Part shown: one piece after another, positions 43,565 to 45,313 of the stretch
Layout: every line of letters starts with the position of its first letter
Position numbering within the stretch: position 1 is the first letter of the stretch
From: Clostridium sp.
GTDB lineage: Bacteria > Bacillota > Clostridia > Lachnospirales > Lachnospiraceae
Direction of reading: 5' to 3'
DNA: 45,313 nt
Assembly: GCA_023663815.1 (NCBI GenBank)
Contig: JAMPGS010000006.1
Span: 1 to 45,313, forward strand
Position numbers and translations under genes: made by a program
Notes under the pieces: generated by a model
Databases searched by the model: none
Told to the model about the DNA's origin: nothing
The model's input: the letters and a program-made list of their open reading frames with translations, nothing else

Positions 43565-44899
43565 ATGGGAAAAATTGTAATCGTTAAGCGGCGGACTTCC
43601 CCTAGCAGCTCTTTTTACGGACAGGGACGCACAGCGGAAGCTTCCGCTAAGACCACACGCGGGACGCACAAAGAGGGAGGAGAAAACTGCTCCTATTTAA
43701 TTGAGAATAAGCTTGAGAACAAGCCGGGCGAGAGGCTGCTGATGGTTTTATTTGATGAAAAAAGGCCTTATATGATGGAGACGGCGCCTCTGCTCACGGA
43801 GGAAAGTATTCTTGGAAACATTTACCTTGCAAGGGTAAAGAACGTTGTCTCCGGCTTAAGCGGAGCGTTTCTTTCCATTTCAAAGGACGAGACGGTATAT
43901 CTGCCTCTTTCCAGATGCCGGGAGATTCTTGTAGCCAACCGGGAGCTTAAGGAAGGGGAATCTATTCGGCAGGGGGACGAGGTGGTAGTTCAAATCACAG
44001 GCGAGGCCTTAAAAACCAAACAGCCTGCGGCTTCCGAGCGGCTTTCCTTAACAGGCCAGTACTGCGTGTGCTCCTATTTCGGCCACGGCGTTCATTATTC
44101 GCGGAAATTAACCGAACAGAAGAAAAAAGAGATTGACGGCGCGCTAAAGGCGCGGGAGCTCCAAGGGCGGAAAGGGTATCAGTTTACCGTCCGCACGAAC
44201 GCCGAGGGATTGGAGGATTTTGAGCCTCTTTTTCAGGAAATGCAAAAATTTATTCACATATTTGATACTATCACAGAAATTTACCGGAGCCGTACCTGCT
44301 ATTCCCTGCTTTACCAAAAGGAAGCCGAGCTTTTAAGCCGGATAAAAAATATTCCCCTGACCGCATATGACGAAATTGTAACGGACGAGGAGGACGTCTG
44401 CAGCTTTCTCGAAAAATCCTTTCCCCATAAGCCGGTCCGGCTGTACAGGGACGAGCTTCTTCCCCTTGCAAAGCTGTACAGTCTCGACGCCCATTTAAAG
44501 GAGGCCCTTGAAAAAAAGGTCTGGCTTCCCTGCGGCGGGTATCTGGTGATGGAACCCACGGAGGCTATGGTGGTTATCGACGTAAATTCGGGGAAAACCA
44601 TAAGCAAGGGGAAGAAAAGCCGCGATTATTATTTGAAGGTGAATCTGGAGGCGGCGGGAGAGGTTGCAAGGCAGCTCCGCCTTCGGAACTACTCCGGCAT
44701 GATTATGGTTGACTTTATCAACATGGATTCGGAGGACGACGATAAGCTTTTACTTGAAGCCTTGGACAAGGCCCTGCGGGAAGATAAGGTAAAGACAAGG
44801 CTTGTGGACATGACGGCCCTTGGCATTGTGGAGATTACCAGAAAGAAGATAAACAGGCCCCTGTCGGACTTTTTTCATCTCTCTGACTTTTTCCGCTGA
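43565..44899 (+). CDS. rng: Ribonuclease E/G family protein
   Basis: A 444-residue RNase G-type endonuclease. After a basic N-terminus comes an S1-like RNA-binding domain (ILGNIYLARVKNVVSGLSGAFL, QVTG-like VVQITGEALKTK), then the catalytic domain with both metal aspartates: VVIDVNSGK (about D338) and MVDFINM (about D381), followed by LVDMTALGIVEITRKK. The RNase E zinc-link CPxC is not present. It processes rRNA and decays mRNA in the cytoplasm. AGGAAA precedes ATG 43565; the longer frame back to 43406 overlaps DUF2344. In many clostridia rplU follows directly; here it does not. Confidence 0.93.
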   Translation: MGKIVIVKRRTSPSSSFYGQGRTAEASAKTTRGTHKEGGENCSYLIENKLENKPGERLLMVLFDEKRPYMMETAPLLTEESILGNIYLARVKNVVSGLSGAFLSISKDETVYLPLSRCREILVANRELKEGESIRQGDEVVVQITGEALKTKQPAASERLSLTGQYCVCSYFGHGVHYSRKLTEQKKKEIDGALKARELQGRKGYQFTVRTNAEGLEDFEPLFQEMQKFIHIFDTITEIYRSRTCYSLLYQKEAELLSRIKNIPLTAYDEIVTDEEDVCSFLEKSFPHKPVRLYRDELLPLAKLYSLDAHLKEALEKKVWLPCGGYLVMEPTEAMVVIDVNSGKTISKGKKSRDYYLKVNLEAAGEVARQLRLRNYSGMIMVDFINMDSEDDDKLLLEALDKALREDKVKTRLVDMTALGIVEITRKKINRPLSDFFHLSDFFR

Positions 44900-44972
44900 T
44901 TCCTCTGTTTTCTTTTGATTTTTTTGCAGATTGCGGTTGATTCCTTTAGCAGTTTCTTCTGCTTTTTTACAG
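44897..44972. repeat. Degenerate direct repeat after rng
   Basis: TGATTCC units start at 44897 and 44938, each followed by a pyrimidine-rich tract and ending in a T-run plus GCAG or ACAG (44929 and 44972), a period of about 41-43 bases. They begin at the rng stop. Confidence 0.45.
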
Positions 44973-45000
44973 AAATTTCTTCTGATTTCTGTAAAAAAGC
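44961..45000. other. Perfect 16-pair hairpin after rng
   Basis: GCTTTTTTACAGAAAT (44961-44976) pairs perfectly with ATTTCTGTAAAAAAGC (44985-45000) around an 8-base loop. It lies 62 bases after the rng stop and before a GC-rich terminator. It is AT-rich and carries A- and T-runs on its arms, so it could act as a bidirectional terminator or be half of a small inverted element. Confidence 0.6.
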
Positions 45001-45060
45001 TTGACAGCGTTTTGCCAATGTCCCGTCTTTGACAACGTTTTGATTAAAAAAGTCTCGAAA

Positions 45061-45092
45061 CCCGCTCTGGCAGCGGCTTGCGGGGCTTTTTT
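45061..45092 (+). terminator. Rho-independent terminator after rng
   Basis: CCCGC (45061-45065) pairs with GCGGG (45080-45084), followed by GCTTTTTT. It may also protect against transcription from the transposase fragment side. Confidence 0.65.
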
Positions 45093-45119
45093 AAATTTTA
45101 CAGTTGCACGTTACGCTAT

Positions 45120-45313
45120 CTATTTCTTGGTCTGTGAGCAAATATTTTTCATTTTTGCTATGGGCACGATTTGCCTGGATGTGCAAAAGCCGAAAGCCTC
45201 ATGCAGTGCATCGGTTAATTCCGTCCTTGTGTAGACCGGCTGATATCCCTTGCCTTCATATTTCATAAAGTCCATTTCCTGTAAGGCGGGCAGTATCTGA
45301 TCTATGGTGTATT
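45120..45313 (-). mobile_element. 3' end of a probable IS transposase, cut by window edge
   Basis: The minus-strand frame is open from the right edge to TAG at 45120, 63 codons. It reads YTIDQILPALQEMDF, then KYEGKGYQPVYTRTELTD, ALHEAFGF and ends CSQTKK. The block YTRTELTDALHEAFGF is characteristic, from memory, of the C-terminus of clostridial IS1634/IS4-type DDE transposases. The remainder lies outside the window, so intactness cannot be judged. The terminal inverted repeat should lie between 45092 and 45120 but is not recognisable alone. Confidence 0.6.

Noticed and set aside
45001-45234. 77-codon plus-strand frame at the right edge
   Set aside because: It crosses a terminator and is antisense to the minus-strand transposase-like C-terminus, which has recognisable sequence.

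Overview
The window looks like chromosome of a spore-forming Clostridia, most likely a Lachnospiraceae. The reasons are the gene repertoire (GerW/YtfJ, YlbJ, a SpoVE/FtsW-type flippase, Asp23, FakA with DegV, HisZ with short HisG, RecU, RNase G), the conserved orders rpmB/asp23/fakA/recG and rsmD/coaD/ylbJ, strong Shine-Dalgarno sites and sigma-A-like promoters. Everything here is read by eye; no database search was run, and protein families are recognised from motifs and memory.

Region 1 (1-8631) is accessory. A divergent nucleotidyltransferase gene runs off the left edge. A tightly packed rightward operon follows: three consecutive QueC/ExsB-like PP-loop ATPase paralogues, two family-2 glycosyltransferases, a polysaccharide pyruvyl-transferase-family protein and an FrhB-like iron-sulfur protein. 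This reads as a surface-glycan or small-molecule tailoring cassette with an unusual threefold PP-loop module, and it is the best candidate for an undescribed system. Its base and codon use are AT-richer than in region 2.

Region 2 (8722-30842) is core chromosome: a U32 peptidase-family protein; an FtsW/RodA/SpoVE and penicillin-binding protein pair; a sporulation-linked set ending in gerW; rpmB on the minus strand; asp23-fakA-recG-degV; a type II topoisomerase pair that lacks a visible GyrA box; rsmD-coaD-coiled-coil gene; ylbJ (minus strand); a HAD hydrolase; and a small membrane protein. Two copies of a multi-hairpin repeat element lie at 18948-19066 and 30136-30243. Several spacers hold degenerate direct repeats.

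Region 3 (30843-33262) is an AT-rich insertion. It has an intact restriction-modification pair that resembles HpaI (GTTAAC), followed by a broken toxin-antitoxin locus (truncated RelE-type toxin, antitoxin with a 1-base frameshift). I found no GTTAAC site anywhere in the window by eye.

Region 4 (33263-44899) is core again: an RluA-family pseudouridine synthase with a low-complexity insert, recU, and a his operon (hisZ-hisG-hisD-hisB and a three-part HisA/F-like barrel-HisI-HisE fusion) behind a near-consensus promoter. A small membrane protein, a B12-binding radical SAM protein, its DUF2344 partner and RNase G follow. At the right edge, where rplU often follows in related genomes, there is instead a terminator and the 3' end of a probable transposase on the minus strand.
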